Shown here in pieces: positions 9,062 through 18,661 of a stretch of DNA of 64,000 bases (positions are counted from its first letter, which is position 1; the number at the start of each line of letters is the position of its first letter). The position numbers and the translations under genes were made by a program. The DNA is from Pseudomonas oryzihabitans (GTDB lineage Bacteria > Pseudomonadota > Gammaproteobacteria > Pseudomonadales > Pseudomonadaceae): NCBI RefSeq assembly GCF_024652905.1, contig NZ_CP102428.1, positions 4,696,001-4,760,000 of the forward strand. Direction: 5' to 3'. The notes below the pieces were generated by a model. That model searched no databases. It was not told the origin of the DNA and worked only from the letters and a program-made list of their open reading frames with translations.

Positions 9062-9933
9062 TGGCGCTGCTGGAGTTCCTGGCCGGCGCGCCGCTGGCCG
9101 CGGCGCTGTGCGCGCTGATCCTGGGGTTGCTGGTAGGCAGCTTTCTCAATGTGGTGGTCTATCGCCTGCCGGTGATGCTGAGGCGCGACTGGCAGGCGGA
9201 GGCGCGTGAGGTGCTGGAATTGCCGCCCGAACCGGCGGGAGCGCCTTTCAATCTGGCGCGACCCGCTTCCCGCTGCCCCCATTGCCAGCGTGCCGTGCGG
9301 CCCTGGGAAAACGTGCCAGTGTTGAGCTATCTGCTCTTGCGCGGTCGTTGCAAGGGCTGTCAGTCGAGCATCAGCCTGCGTTATCCAATAGTGGAGTTGG
9401 CCTGCGGACTGCTATCCGCTTGGGTGATCTGGCATCTAGGCCTCACCTGGCAGGGCGGGGCTTTCCTGCTGCTGACCTGGGGGCTGCTGGCGGCCAGTCT
9501 GATCGATGCCGATCATCAGCTGTTGCCGGATGTGATCGTCTTGCCGCTGTTGTGGCTGGGGTTGATCGTCAATCAGTTCGGGCTGTTCACCACCCTCAGC
9601 GATGCCGTCTGGGGGGCGGTGGTGGGCTATCTGAGTCTCTGGCTGGTGTTCCAGCTGTTTCGCCTGGTGACTGGCAAGGAGGGCATGGGTTATGGCGACT
9701 TCAAGCTGCTGGCGCTACTAGGTGCCTGGGGTGGCTGGCAGATCCTGCCGCTCACCATCCTGCTGTCGTCGCTGGTGGGCGCCATCCTGGGTGTCATCAC
9801 CCTGCGGCTGCGGCGGGCGAAAACCAGTACGCCCTTGCCCTTCGGTCCCTATCTGGCCGTGGCGGGGTGGATTGCCTTGCTCTGGGGTGATCAAATAACC
9901 GGCCTGTACCTGAATTTCGCCGGATTCCGATGA
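9061..9933 (+). CDS. pilD: Prepilin peptidase / N-methyltransferase
   Basis: Bifunctional inner-membrane aspartyl protease that removes leader peptides of type IV pilins and pseudopilins and N-methylates the new Phe1; 290 residues. The two zinc-binding pairs CPHC (Cys72, Cys75) and CKGC (near 97-100) lie in the first cytoplasmic loop. The protease aspartates are in [12 protein letters not shown] and [19 protein letters not shown] start at ATG 9061, which overlaps the pilC stop, instead of the TTG one codon earlier. It probably also serves a type II secretion system encoded elsewhere. coaE follows with an ATGA overlap. Confidence 0.96.
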   Translation: MALLEFLAGAPLAAALCALILGLLVGSFLNVVVYRLPVMLRRDWQAEAREVLELPPEPAGAPFNLARPASRCPHCQRAVRPWENVPVLSYLLLRGRCKGCQSSISLRYPIVELACGLLSAWVIWHLGLTWQGGAFLLLTWGLLAASLIDADHQLLPDVIVLPLLWLGLIVNQFGLFTTLSDAVWGAVVGYLSLWLVFQLFRLVTGKEGMGYGDFKLLALLGAWGGWQILPLTILLSSLVGAILGVITLRLRRAKTSTPLPFGPYLAVAGWIALLWGDQITGLYLNFAGFR

Positions 9934-10541
9934 CTTCTGCCTGGACCCTCGGCCTGACCGGGGGCATCGGCAGTGGCAAGAGCGCCGCTGCCGAACATTT
10001 CGCCCAGTTGGGCATCACCTGTGTCGACGCCGACCAGGCCGCCCGCTGGGTGGTGGAGCCGGGCCGACCGGCGCTGGCCGAGATCGCCAGGCATTTTTCG
10101 CCGGCTGTCTTGCAGCCGGACGGCAGCCTGAACCGGGCGGCGCTACGGGCGGCGATCTTTGCCGATCCGGCCGAGCGGCGCTGGCTCGAAGCCCTGCTGC
10201 ATCCCCTGATTCGCCAGGAGATCCTGGCGGCCCTGGCCCGGGCCGCGTCGCCCTATGCCATCCTGGTGTCGCCGCTGCTGTTCGAATCCGGGCAACGGGC
10301 ACTGGTCCGCCGCGGGCTGGTGATAGACGCGCCGGAAGCCCTCCAGCTTGAGCGAGCCATGCGCCGTGACGGGGTGGACGAGGCTCAGGTACGAGCCATC
10401 CTGGCGGCCCAGCTGCCGCGGGCCGAGCGCCTGGCCAAGGCGGATGACGTCATCTGCAACGACGGCGATCTCGCCATGCTCCACACCGAAGTGGAGCGCC
10501 TGCATTCCTTTTATCTGACCCTTGACGGAGGCCAAGCATGA
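9930..10541 (+). CDS. coaE: Dephospho-CoA kinase
   Basis: Last enzyme of coenzyme A synthesis, phosphorylating the ribose 3'-OH of dephospho-CoA with ATP; cytoplasmic, 203 residues, a normal length. The P-loop is [12 protein letters not shown] at about residues 7-18, followed by [10 protein letters not shown] and the lid region with HPLIRQEI and [11 protein letters not shown] 9930 overlaps the pilD stop by ATGA, so it is translated as part of the pilCD unit. The pilD-coaE-yacG order is conserved in pseudomonads. Confidence 0.96.
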   Translation: MTSAWTLGLTGGIGSGKSAAAEHFAQLGITCVDADQAARWVVEPGRPALAEIARHFSPAVLQPDGSLNRAALRAAIFADPAERRWLEALLHPLIRQEILAALARAASPYAILVSPLLFESGQRALVRRGLVIDAPEALQLERAMRRDGVDEAQVRAILAAQLPRAERLAKADDVICNDGDLAMLHTEVERLHSFYLTLDGGQA

Positions 10542-10735
10542 GCACTCTCACCGTGGACTGCCCCACCTGTGGCGCACCCGTGGAATGGAGCGAGAAGAGC
10601 GCCAATCGGCCCTTCTGTTCCGACCGCTGCAAACTGATCGACCTGGGGGCCTGGGCGGCGGAAGAACATGCCATCCCGGGCAATGAGCTGGAAGACGATC
10701 TCTATTCGGAAAACCTTAATCGGCGCGGCCACTAA
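10538..10735 (+). CDS. yacG: DNA gyrase inhibitor YacG
   Basis: Small zinc-finger protein (65 residues) that binds GyrB and blocks DNA gyrase in E. coli. Four cysteines form the site: CPTC near the N-terminus and CSDRC about 20 residues later, followed by the family segment [16 protein letters not shown]. The start overlaps the coaE stop by ATGA, giving a chain of overlapping genes pilC-pilD-coaE-yacG. Its TAA is directly followed by a palindromic intergenic element. Confidence 0.95.
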   Translation: MSTLTVDCPTCGAPVEWSEKSANRPFCSDRCKLIDLGAWAAEEHAIPGNELEDDLYSENLNRRGH

Positions 10736-10875
10736 GCTTTGTTTGAAACGTGCCTGCGCTCGGTCATGCGGCGTTAAAAATTCGTTCGGAATGCTCATTT
10801 ACCACTCGTAAACTCCGCTTCCTCACAAATTTTTGCCTTGCCTGACCTTCGCTCGGCGACTTTTCAGACAAGCTT
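10735..10875 (-). repeat. Stop-adjacent palindromic intergenic element, copy A
   Basis: About 141 bases between yacG and the next gene. The ends are imperfect inverted repeats (AAGCTTTGTTTGAAA at the left, TTTTCAGACAAGCTT at the right). On the minus strand a 41-base core (10825-10785) starts TGAGGAAGCGGAGTTTACG and ends AATGAGCATTCCGAA; it differs from copy B at 2 positions. Copies B (31367-31508) and C (33386-33575) share the core. The element begins on the last base of the yacG stop codon. Confidence 0.85.
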
Positions 10876-10890
10876 AGGACGCGCCTTCCT

Positions 10891-11388
10891 CTATAGCCGT
10901 TGCGTCCACGCCTGGGCGGTGGCCAGGGCCGCCTGGCGCAGCTTGGCCGCCAGTTCGGGTTTCTCGTATTCCAGCGGACTCGACGCCGTCACCGTATGGA
11001 TGCGGTCGCGCTTGATAAAGAACACCTGGGTGCCCAGCAAGGGCTTGCTGCAGGCACTGGCGCCTTCGCCGAGGCCGTCGATGGCCTTGCACTCCAGTTG
11101 CTCGCTGAGCGATTGCACCTGTCGCCGCAGCTTGGGCAGCGCCCTGCCACCGTTCTCGTAGCCCGCCGACAGGCCCAGCAGATAGTTGGCCGGCTGGCCG
11201 GTGTCGCGATCAGTGAAGGCGCAGCCGCCGGCGATCTGCCGGGCATAGGCCAGGGGCAGGCCGGAGGTCTGCTGGAGCAGCGGCAATGGCAACTGGGCCT
11301 GCAGGCTGGCGCAGTCGACGGGTTCGCCGTTATCGGCATGGGCGAGGGCAGCGCCCAGGAGCAGGGGAAGGGCAACGAGGAAACGCAT
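10891..11388 (-). CDS. Uncharacterised exported protein
   Basis: A 165-residue protein with a Sec signal peptide (MRFLVALPLLLGAALAHA, cut before DNGEP) and no domain I recognise. The mature part has four cysteines (VDCAS, GGCAF, LECKA, SACSK) that could form two disulfides in the periplasm, then a basic, helical C-terminus ending ATAQAWTQRL. The start ATG 11388 has an AGGA Shine-Dalgarno. It is convergent with yacG and divergent from recC. I cannot assign a function; the exported location is inferred only from the leader. Confidence 0.75.
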   Translation of the reverse strand: MRFLVALPLLLGAALAHADNGEPVDCASLQAQLPLPLLQQTSGLPLAYARQIAGGCAFTDRDTGQPANYLLGLSAGYENGGRALPKLRRQVQSLSEQLECKAIDGLGEGASACSKPLLGTQVFFIKRDRIHTVTASSPLEYEKPELAAKLRQAALATAQAWTQRL

Positions 11389-11570
11389 GAAAACATCCTG
11401 TCGATGGCCAGCGGCCGATAGAGGCCGAGTCTACCGGCTGGAGCCCCGTCTCAGGCGGGAAGACGGGAGCGGCTGTGCGCTGCGTCATGCGTCGGTCAGC
11501 ACATTGCGGACTAGTATCCGGCGCGGGTGATCCTTACCCTGGCCGCAGACAGCGAACAGCGAGGCGTAGG

Positions 11571-14500
11571 ATGTCCGAGGCGCTCACTCCCGGATTCATG
11601 GTGGTACACGGCAACCGGCTCGAAGAGCTGCGCGGCCTGGCGGTCGGCTGGATGCGGCGCTATCCCCTGGCGCCACTGGAAAACGAACAGGTGCTGGTGC
11701 AGAGCAATGGCATCGCCCAATGGCTCAAGCTGGCTCTGGCCGAGGATCCGCGCGGGGACGACGAGGGCGGCTGCGGGGTGGCCGCAGCCCTTGAGGTGCA
11801 GTTGCCGGCGGCCTTTCTCTGGCGGACCTATCGCCAGGTACTGGGTCGTGACCAGGTACCGCCATCCTCGCCGCTGGACCGCGCGCCCCTGACCTGGCGC
11901 CTGATGCGGCTGTTGCCGACGCTGCTCCTACAGCCGGACTTCGCCGCGCTGCGGCGCTTTCTCGATGATGACGGCGATCTGCGCAAGAGATACCAGCTGG
12001 CCGAACGGCTGGCCGATCTCTATGACGGCTACCAAGTCTATCGCGCCGACTGGCTCAACGACTGGGCGGCGGGTCGCGATCTGCTGGCCAGCCTGCGCGA
12101 CGGTCGGCGTCCCTTGCCGGAAAGTTGCCGTTGGCAGGCGCAGCTCTGGCGGGCGCTGCTGGATGATGTGGGCGATGGTGGTCTGGCCCGCAGCCGTGCC
12201 GGTGTGCACCGGCGCTTTTTGGAGGTGATGCAGGCGGCTACCGAAGCGCCGGCCGGTCTACCGCGGCGGGTGGTGATTTTTGGTCTGTCGGCGATCCCGG
12301 CGCAGACCCTCGAAGCTCTGGCTGCCCTGGCCCAGTTCAGCCAGGTACTGCTCTGCGTACACAATCCCTGTCGCCATCACTGGTCCGACATCGTTGCCGA
12401 CCAGGATCTCCTACGGCAGAACTATCGGCGCCAGCAGCGCAAGCCGGGCATGCCCCAGACGCTGGATGCCGAGGCGCTGCATCAGCATGGTCAGCCGCTG
12501 CTCGCGAGCTGGGGCAAGCAGGGCCGCGACTACATCCACCTGCTGGACGAGTTCGACGAGCCCGACGGTTATCGTCGGCTGTTCGAGGACCTCAACGGCG
12601 GACGCATCGACCTCTTCGCCGACACCGAACCCCAGCATCTGCTCGGTCAGTTGCAGGACGATATCCTCGAATTGCGTCCGCTGACCGAGACCCGCGAGCG
12701 TTGGCCGGCGGTCGATCCGGCGCGGGACAGATCCATGCGCTTCCATGTGGCCCACAGTCCCCAGCGCGAGGTGGAGATTCTCCACGACCAGCTCCTGGCG
12801 CGCTTCAACAGCGACAGCAGCCTCCGGCCGCGCGACGTCATCGTCATGGTGCCGGACATCGACGCCTATGCGCCGCACATCCGTGCGGTGTTCGGCCAGC
12901 TCGACCGCCAGGATCCGCGCTTCATTCCCTTCAGCCTGGCCGACCAGCACCAGCGCGGTTTCCAGCCCCTGCTGATCGCCCTGGAGCATCTGCTGCAATT
13001 GCCCGACAGCCGCTTCGCCCTGAGCGAGATCCTCGATCTGCTGGATGTCCCGGCGCTGCGTGCCCGCTTCGGCCTGCGTGAGGGCGATCTGCCGACCCTG
13101 CACCTCTGGCTGGAAGGCGCCGGCGTGCGCTGGGGGCTGGATGCCGAGCAGCGCAGTCGCCTTGACCTGCCCGAAGGCCTGACCCAGAACACCTGGCGCT
13201 TCGGCCTGAGGCGCATGCTGCTGGGCTATGCCGTGGGTAGCGGCGCCGCTCTGGGCGATATCGAGCCCTTCGACGAGGTGGGTGGCCTGGACGCGGCGCT
13301 GGTCGGGCCGCTGGTGGATCTGCTCGATGCGCTGGATGCGGCCCAGGCGGCGCTGGCCCAGTCGGCCCGGCCGGCGGAGTGGGGCGCCCGCCTGCAGGCG
13401 CTGCTGGCGCTGTTCTTCAGCGCCCAGGACGAGCATGACGAATACCTGCTGGAGCAGCTGGAAAATCTACGCGAGCGCTGGCTCGAACTGTGCGAGGACG
13501 TCGCCCTGGACGAAGAGCTGCCGCTCACCGTGGTCCGCGAGGCCTGGCTGGCCGGACTGGACAGCGGGGGCCTGGCCCAGCGCTTTCTCGCCGGGGCGGT
13601 CAATTTCTGCACCCTGATGCCCATGCGCGCCATCCCCTTCCGCGTGGTCTGTCTGCTGGGCATGCACGACGGTGCCTACCCGCGCATCCAGTCGCCGCTG
13701 GATTTCGACCTTATGGCCCAGGACTATCGCCCCGGTGACCGCTCGCGGCGCGAGGACGATCGCTATCTGCTGCTGGAGGCGCTGCTCTCGGCGCGCGATC
13801 AGTTCTATGTCAGCTGGGTGGGGCGCAGCATCCGCGACAACAGTGAGCGCCCGCCGTCGGTGCTGGTCGCCCAGTTGCGTGACCATCTCCAGGCCGGTTG
13901 GCGGCTGGCGGGGCATGAAGAGGAACCGGAGCGCCTCCTGGCGGCTCTGACCCAGGCGCATCCGCTGCAACCCTTCAGCGCCCGTTACTTCCGCGGCGAA
14001 CGTGGGTATTTCAGCTTTGCCGCTGAATGGCTGGGCGTGCATGACCGCACCACGCGCAATGAGGATGCCCTGCTGCCGCTGCTGGTACCCGAAGAGCCCC
14101 TGGGCCTCGATGATCTCGCCCGCTTTCTGCGCGGACCGGTGGATCTGTTCTTCGCCAATCGCCTCAAGGTGCACTTCGCGGCGCCCGATGCACCGGCGGA
14201 AAACGAAGAACCCTTCGGCCTGGACGCCCTGACCCGCTACCAGTTGGGCGAAGACCTGCTGGCGGCGGCGCTGGCCACGCCGGCCGAGGCGGATCAGGCG
14301 CTGATGGCCGCCGCCGAGCGCCTGCGCGGCAGCGGTCGTTTGCCGCTGGCGGGCTTTGGCGAACGGGCCGGGCGGGCCTTGCGCGAGCCTCTGCCTGCCG
14401 TGGTCGCCCAGGTCGAGGCCCTGACGCTACGCTGGCCCGAACCCCTGGAAGAGGCCGTGACCCTGGATCTCGAACACAAAGCGCTGCAATTGGTGGCCAA

Positions 14501-15002
14501 CCTCGAACGCCTGCGTCGTGGTCCTGAAGGGCTGCTGGCCCTGACCGCTCAGGCCAATGGCCTGGGCAGCACCCGTACCCGCAAATGGCACCGATTGCTA
14601 CGGCCCTGGGTGCAGCATCTGGTCGCTGCGGCGGGTGGCCTGAAATTGACCACCGCGGTGGTGGCGACCGATCTGACCCTGCTGCTGGCGCCGCTGGACG
14701 CTGAGCTGGCCCGGCGGCAGCTGGATGAATTGCTTGATGCCTGGGCACTGGGCCAGCGGCGTCCGCTGCCGGTGGCGCCGCGCACCGCCTTTGCCTGGCT
14801 GGCCAATGAGCCGGACAAGGCCCTGGCCGCGGCCGAGCAGGCCTATCAGGGCGAGGCGGCGACCCATCCGGCGCTGCGTCGGCAGTATCCGGACTTCGCT
14901 GCGCTGCTGGCCGACGAGGAATTCGACGGCTGGTGCCAGACCCTCTATGCGCCGGTGCATACCGCCGGCTGGCAGGTGGTTGGTGGGGAGGGACAGGCAT
15001 GA
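11571..15002 (+). CDS. recC: Exodeoxyribonuclease V (RecBCD) gamma subunit
   Basis: Subunit of the RecBCD helicase-nuclease that processes double-strand breaks and recognises Chi; 1143 residues. It has the fold of an inactive SF1 helicase joined to a nuclease-like domain. The N-terminus MVVHGNRLEELRGLAVGWM with NGIAQWLKLALA is characteristic of RecC, as are VIVMVPDIDAYAPHI and PFRVVCLLGMHDGAYPR. I start at ATG 11571 (MSEALTPGF) because the upstream extension has no similarity to RecC. Its TGA overlaps the recB start by ATGA. Gene order recC-recB-recD is normal for pseudomonads. Confidence 0.96.
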   Translation: MSEALTPGFMVVHGNRLEELRGLAVGWMRRYPLAPLENEQVLVQSNGIAQWLKLALAEDPRGDDEGGCGVAAALEVQLPAAFLWRTYRQVLGRDQVPPSSPLDRAPLTWRLMRLLPTLLLQPDFAALRRFLDDDGDLRKRYQLAERLADLYDGYQVYRADWLNDWAAGRDLLASLRDGRRPLPESCRWQAQLWRALLDDVGDGGLARSRAGVHRRFLEVMQAATEAPAGLPRRVVIFGLSAIPAQTLEALAALAQFSQVLLCVHNPCRHHWSDIVADQDLLRQNYRRQQRKPGMPQTLDAEALHQHGQPLLASWGKQGRDYIHLLDEFDEPDGYRRLFEDLNGGRIDLFADTEPQHLLGQLQDDILELRPLTETRERWPAVDPARDRSMRFHVAHSPQREVEILHDQLLARFNSDSSLRPRDVIVMVPDIDAYAPHIRAVFGQLDRQDPRFIPFSLADQHQRGFQPLLIALEHLLQLPDSRFALSEILDLLDVPALRARFGLREGDLPTLHLWLEGAGVRWGLDAEQRSRLDLPEGLTQNTWRFGLRRMLLGYAVGSGAALGDIEPFDEVGGLDAALVGPLVDLLDALDAAQAALAQSARPAEWGARLQALLALFFSAQDEHDEYLLEQLENLRERWLELCEDVALDEELPLTVVREAWLAGLDSGGLAQRFLAGAVNFCTLMPMRAIPFRVVCLLGMHDGAYPRIQSPLDFDLMAQDYRPGDRSRREDDRYLLLEALLSARDQFYVSWVGRSIRDNSERPPSVLVAQLRDHLQAGWRLAGHEEEPERLLAALTQAHPLQPFSARYFRGERGYFSFAAEWLGVHDRTTRNEDALLPLLVPEEPLGLDDLARFLRGPVDLFFANRLKVHFAAPDAPAENEEPFGLDALTRYQLGEDLLAAALATPAEADQALMAAAERLRGSGRLPLAGFGERAGRALREPLPAVVAQVEALTLRWPEPLEEAVTLDLEHKALQLVANLERLRRGPEGLLALTAQANGLGSTRTRKWHRLLRPWVQHLVAAAGGLKLTTAVVATDLTLLLAPLDAELARRQLDELLDAWALGQRRPLPVAPRTAFAWLANEPDKALAAAEQAYQGEAATHPALRRQYPDFAALLADEEFDGWCQTLYAPVHTAGWQVVGGEGQA

Positions 15003-18000
15003 GCCAGCGTCCGCTCGCCCTGCGCTTTCCGCTGCAGGGCAATCAGCTCATCGAAGCCAGTGCCGGCACCGGCAAGACCTTCACCATCTCCGCGCTCTAT
15101 GTGCGTCTGGTGCTGGGCCACGGTACGTCCGAGACGGCCTTTGGCCGCGACCTGTTGCCGCCGCAGATCCTGGTGGTGACCTTTACCGAGGCCGCCACCC
15201 AGGAGTTGCGCGACCGCATTCGTCATCGCCTGGCCGAGGCGGCGCGCTTCTTCCGTGACGAGATCGTGGCGCCCGATCCTTTGCTTGCCGAATTGCGCGA
15301 GGACTTTCCCGCCGAGGCCTGGGCCGATTGCGCCCGGCGCCTGGACATCGCCGCCCAGTGGATGGACGAGGCGGCCGTCTCCACCATCCACAGCTGGTGC
15401 CAACGCATGCTGCGCGAGCACGCCTTCGACAGCGGCAGTCTCTTCGTGCAGAACCTGGAGCAGGACCAGAGTGAATTGCTCGCCCAGGTGGTGCGCGACT
15501 ACTGGCGGCGCTTCTGTTATCCGCTGGAGGGCGAGGCGCTGGACTGGGTGATCGAGCACTGGGGCGAACCCCGCGCCCTGGCCTTGCGCCTGCGACCCCT
15601 GTTGAGCGAGGCCTTGGGTGCGCCCAGGGGCGAACCCGCCGCCTTGCTGGCCACCGCCCTGGCCGAACGCCGAGAGCGGTTGGCACGGCTCAAGGCGCCC
15701 TGGGCCCAGTGGGCGGAAGAGTTGCGCGATCTCTGCCAGGCCGGCTGCGACGCCAAGGTGGTCGATGGTCGCAAATTGCAGAAGCGGTTCTTCGGGCCCT
15801 GGTGCGACAAGCTGGTCGCCTGGGCGGACAACCCCACCGGTGAAGACCTCGATATCGGCACCGGCTTCACCCGGCTGACCGAGGAGGGCTTCGCCGAGGT
15901 CTGGACCAAGGCCAGCCCGCCGGATCATCCGGCCCTGGCGGCCATGGCGCGCCTGCCCGGGCAACTGGCCGAGCTGCCCAGTCCCGAGGTGCCCCTGCTG
16001 GAACACGCCGCGGCCTGGGTGCAGCAGAAATTCGAGCGCGAGAAGCTGCGCCGCGCCGAGCTGGGCTTCGACGACATCCTCACCCGTCTGGATCGGGCAC
16101 TGCAGGCCGATGGCGCCGGGGCGCGGCTGGCGGCGCTGATCCGCGAGCAGTTTCCGGTGGCGCTGATCGACGAATTCCAGGACACCGATCCGGTGCAGTA
16201 CCGCATCTTCAGCACCGTCTACGGCGCAGGAGAGGGCGCCGGGCTGTTCCTGATCGGCGATCCCAAGCAGGCCATCTATGCCTTCCGCGGCGCCGATATC
16301 CATACCTATCTGCAGGCCCGCCGCGCCAATGCCGGCCACCTGCATTCGCTGGACACCAACTTCCGCTCCACCGCCGCCATGGTCGCGGCGGTCAACCAGG
16401 TATTCCAGCATGGCGAGATGACGGCACCGCGCGCCGCCTTCCTGTTTCGCCAGGGCGAGGACAATCCGGTGCCCTTCGAACCGGTCCGTGCCCAGGGCCG
16501 GCGCGAAGCCCTGGAGATTGACGGCGTACCGGGCGCGGCCCTGACCTTCTGGCAACTGGCGGGCGACGAGCCGCTGGCCGGTACCGCTTATCGCGCCACC
16601 CTGGCCGAGAGCACCGCCAGCGAGATCGTCCGGCTGCTGAGCCTGGCCGCCGAGGGCAAGGCTGGCTTTCGCCGTGAAGACGGCGAACTGGTGCCGCTGC
16701 GGCCCGCCGATATCGCCATCCTGGTGCGCGCCGGCAGCGAGGCCCAGGCGGTCCGCCAGGCCCTGGTGCGCCGTGGGGTGCGTAGCGTCTATCTGTCGGA
16801 CAAGGATTCGGTGTTCACCGCCCAGGAGGCCCGCTGCCTGCTGGACTGGCTCAAGGCCTGTGCCGAGCCCGATGTGGATCGCCGGCTGCGCGCGGCCCTG
16901 GGCAGCCTGACCCTCGACCTGCCGTTGGCCGAGTTGGATGCCCTCAACCACGACGAGCAGGCCTGGGAGTCGCGGGTGCTGCAATTCCGTGGCTATCGCC
17001 AGCTCTGGCGCACCCAGGGCGTGTTGCCCATGTTGCGCCGCCTGCTGCAGGACTTCCGCCTGCCGCAGCGGTTGATGGCCCGTGCCGATGGCGAGCGGGT
17101 GCTGACCAATCTGCTGCACCTCGCCGAACTGCTGCAGCGCGCCGCTGGCGAGCTGGACGGCGAACAGGCGCTGATCCGCTACCTGGCCGAGCAACTGGCC
17201 GCCCAGGGCGCCGCCGACGAGCAGATCCTGCGCCTGGAAAGCGACGCCGAGCTGGTCAAGGTGGTGACGGTGCACAAGTCCAAGGGCCTGGAGTATCCGC
17301 TGGTGTTCCTGCCCTTCGCCTGCGCCTATCGCGCCGAGGAGGGCGCCAGCCTGCCACTGCGCTATCACGACGACCAGGGCCAGTTGCGCCGTACCTTCAA
17401 ACCCTCCGCCGAGGAGCTGGCCCGCGCCGACGACGAACGCCTGGCTGAAGACCTGCGGCTGCTCTATGTCGCCCTGACCCGGGCCCGCCACGCCTGCTGG
17501 GTCGGGGTGGCCGATCTCAAACGTGGCCGCAGCAAGGAGTCCGGCTTCGCCCGCAGCGCCCTGGGTTATCTGGCCACCGGCGGCGAGCCCCTGGCCAGTT
17601 CAGCAGCCCTGGGAACGGCGTTGGCCACCCTGATCGGCGCGCAATCCGACACCCTTATCCTGCCGCTGCCCGAGGCGGATCCGACCCGGCTGCCGGAAGC
17701 CCGCGAGGCCCCGGTGACCCTCAGGGCGCTGACGGCCCGTCGCGCGGCCCGCGAGGACTGGTGGATCGCCTCCTACAGCGCCCTGCGCATCGGCACGCGC
17801 CTAGGCGAAGCGCGGGAGGAAGGCCAGCTGAACCTGGAACTGGATCTGGATACCCCGGCGGCCCAGAAGCTGTTCGACGATGACCGTCTCGCCCCGGACG
17901 AGGCTCGCCAGCCCGCGGCCGGCGAAGACCTGCATCGCTTTCCCCGCGGCCCCGGTCCGGGCACCTTCCTGCACAGCCTGTTGGAGTGGGTCGGCGAAGA

Positions 18001-18661
18001 AGGCTTCGCCGCCATCCAGGCCGCGCCCGAGCGGCTGGATGACCTGATCGCCCGGCGTTGCCAGCGACGCGGCTGGAATCACTGGATTCCCATCCTGCAG
18101 GGCTGGCTGCGCCAGTTGCTGGAGCTGCCGCTGCCCTTGCCGGGGGGAGGCCAGCGCCTGGGCGAACTGGCGCGCTATCAGGTGGAGATGGAGTTCTGGT
18201 TCGCCACCCATGGCGTCGATCTGGAGCGGCTGGACGATCTGGTTCGCCGCGGCACCCATGGCGGCCAGGCACGGCCGATGCTGGAGCCGGGCCAGCTCAA
18301 TGGTCTGTTCAAGGGCTTCATCGACCTGGTGTTCGAGCACGAGGGGCGCTATTTCGTAGTGGATTACAAGTCCAACTGGCTGGGCGCCGAGGCCGGCGCC
18401 TATACCCGCGCGGCCATGGAAGCCGCCGTCCTGGCCAAGCGTTACGACCTACAGTACGTGCTCTACAGCCTGGCCGTGCACCGCCTGCTCAAGGCGCGGC
18501 TGCCCGGCTACAGCTACGAGCGCCACTTCGGCGGCGCCGTCTACCTCTTCCTGCGCGGCTGCGATCCTGCCGGCCACGGCGTCTTCGTCGATCGTCCCGC
18601 CCAGGCCCTGATCGAGACCCTGGATTTGCTGTTCAGCGGTGCGGAGATTGCCCATGTCTGA
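14999..18661 (+). CDS. recB: Exodeoxyribonuclease V beta subunit (helicase-nuclease)
   Basis: The 3'-5' SF1A helicase and only nuclease active site of RecBCD, 1220 residues. Walker A is ASAGTGKTFTIS near residues 20-31; motif Ia VVTFTEAATQELRDRI, motif II ALIDEFQDTDPVQY, motif III LIGDPKQAIYAFRGAD, motif V VVTVHKSKGLEYPLVFLPF and motif VI LLYVALTRARHACWVG follow. The C-terminal nuclease domain has GLFKGFIDLVFEHEGRYFV and VVDYKSNWLG, supplying the catalytic Asp, Asp and Lys. ATG 14999 overlaps the recC stop, so the two subunits are translationally coupled. Confidence 0.97.
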   Translation: MSQRPLALRFPLQGNQLIEASAGTGKTFTISALYVRLVLGHGTSETAFGRDLLPPQILVVTFTEAATQELRDRIRHRLAEAARFFRDEIVAPDPLLAELREDFPAEAWADCARRLDIAAQWMDEAAVSTIHSWCQRMLREHAFDSGSLFVQNLEQDQSELLAQVVRDYWRRFCYPLEGEALDWVIEHWGEPRALALRLRPLLSEALGAPRGEPAALLATALAERRERLARLKAPWAQWAEELRDLCQAGCDAKVVDGRKLQKRFFGPWCDKLVAWADNPTGEDLDIGTGFTRLTEEGFAEVWTKASPPDHPALAAMARLPGQLAELPSPEVPLLEHAAAWVQQKFEREKLRRAELGFDDILTRLDRALQADGAGARLAALIREQFPVALIDEFQDTDPVQYRIFSTVYGAGEGAGLFLIGDPKQAIYAFRGADIHTYLQARRANAGHLHSLDTNFRSTAAMVAAVNQVFQHGEMTAPRAAFLFRQGEDNPVPFEPVRAQGRREALEIDGVPGAALTFWQLAGDEPLAGTAYRATLAESTASEIVRLLSLAAEGKAGFRREDGELVPLRPADIAILVRAGSEAQAVRQALVRRGVRSVYLSDKDSVFTAQEARCLLDWLKACAEPDVDRRLRAALGSLTLDLPLAELDALNHDEQAWESRVLQFRGYRQLWRTQGVLPMLRRLLQDFRLPQRLMARADGERVLTNLLHLAELLQRAAGELDGEQALIRYLAEQLAAQGAADEQILRLESDAELVKVVTVHKSKGLEYPLVFLPFACAYRAEEGASLPLRYHDDQGQLRRTFKPSAEELARADDERLAEDLRLLYVALTRARHACWVGVADLKRGRSKESGFARSALGYLATGGEPLASSAALGTALATLIGAQSDTLILPLPEADPTRLPEAREAPVTLRALTARRAAREDWWIASYSALRIGTRLGEAREEGQLNLELDLDTPAAQKLFDDDRLAPDEARQPAAGEDLHRFPRGPGPGTFLHSLLEWVGEEGFAAIQAAPERLDDLIARRCQRRGWNHWIPILQGWLRQLLELPLPLPGGGQRLGELARYQVEMEFWFATHGVDLERLDDLVRRGTHGGQARPMLEPGQLNGLFKGFIDLVFEHEGRYFVVDYKSNWLGAEAGAYTRAAMEAAVLAKRYDLQYVLYSLAVHRLLKARLPGYSYERHFGGAVYLFLRGCDPAGHGVFVDRPAQALIETLDLLFSGAEIAHV

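Noticed and set aside
14945..17491. 848-codon open frame antisense to recB
   Set aside because: Shadow of a high-G+C coding region: low-complexity Gly/Gln/Leu protein with no motifs, opposite to an intact recB with all helicase motifs.
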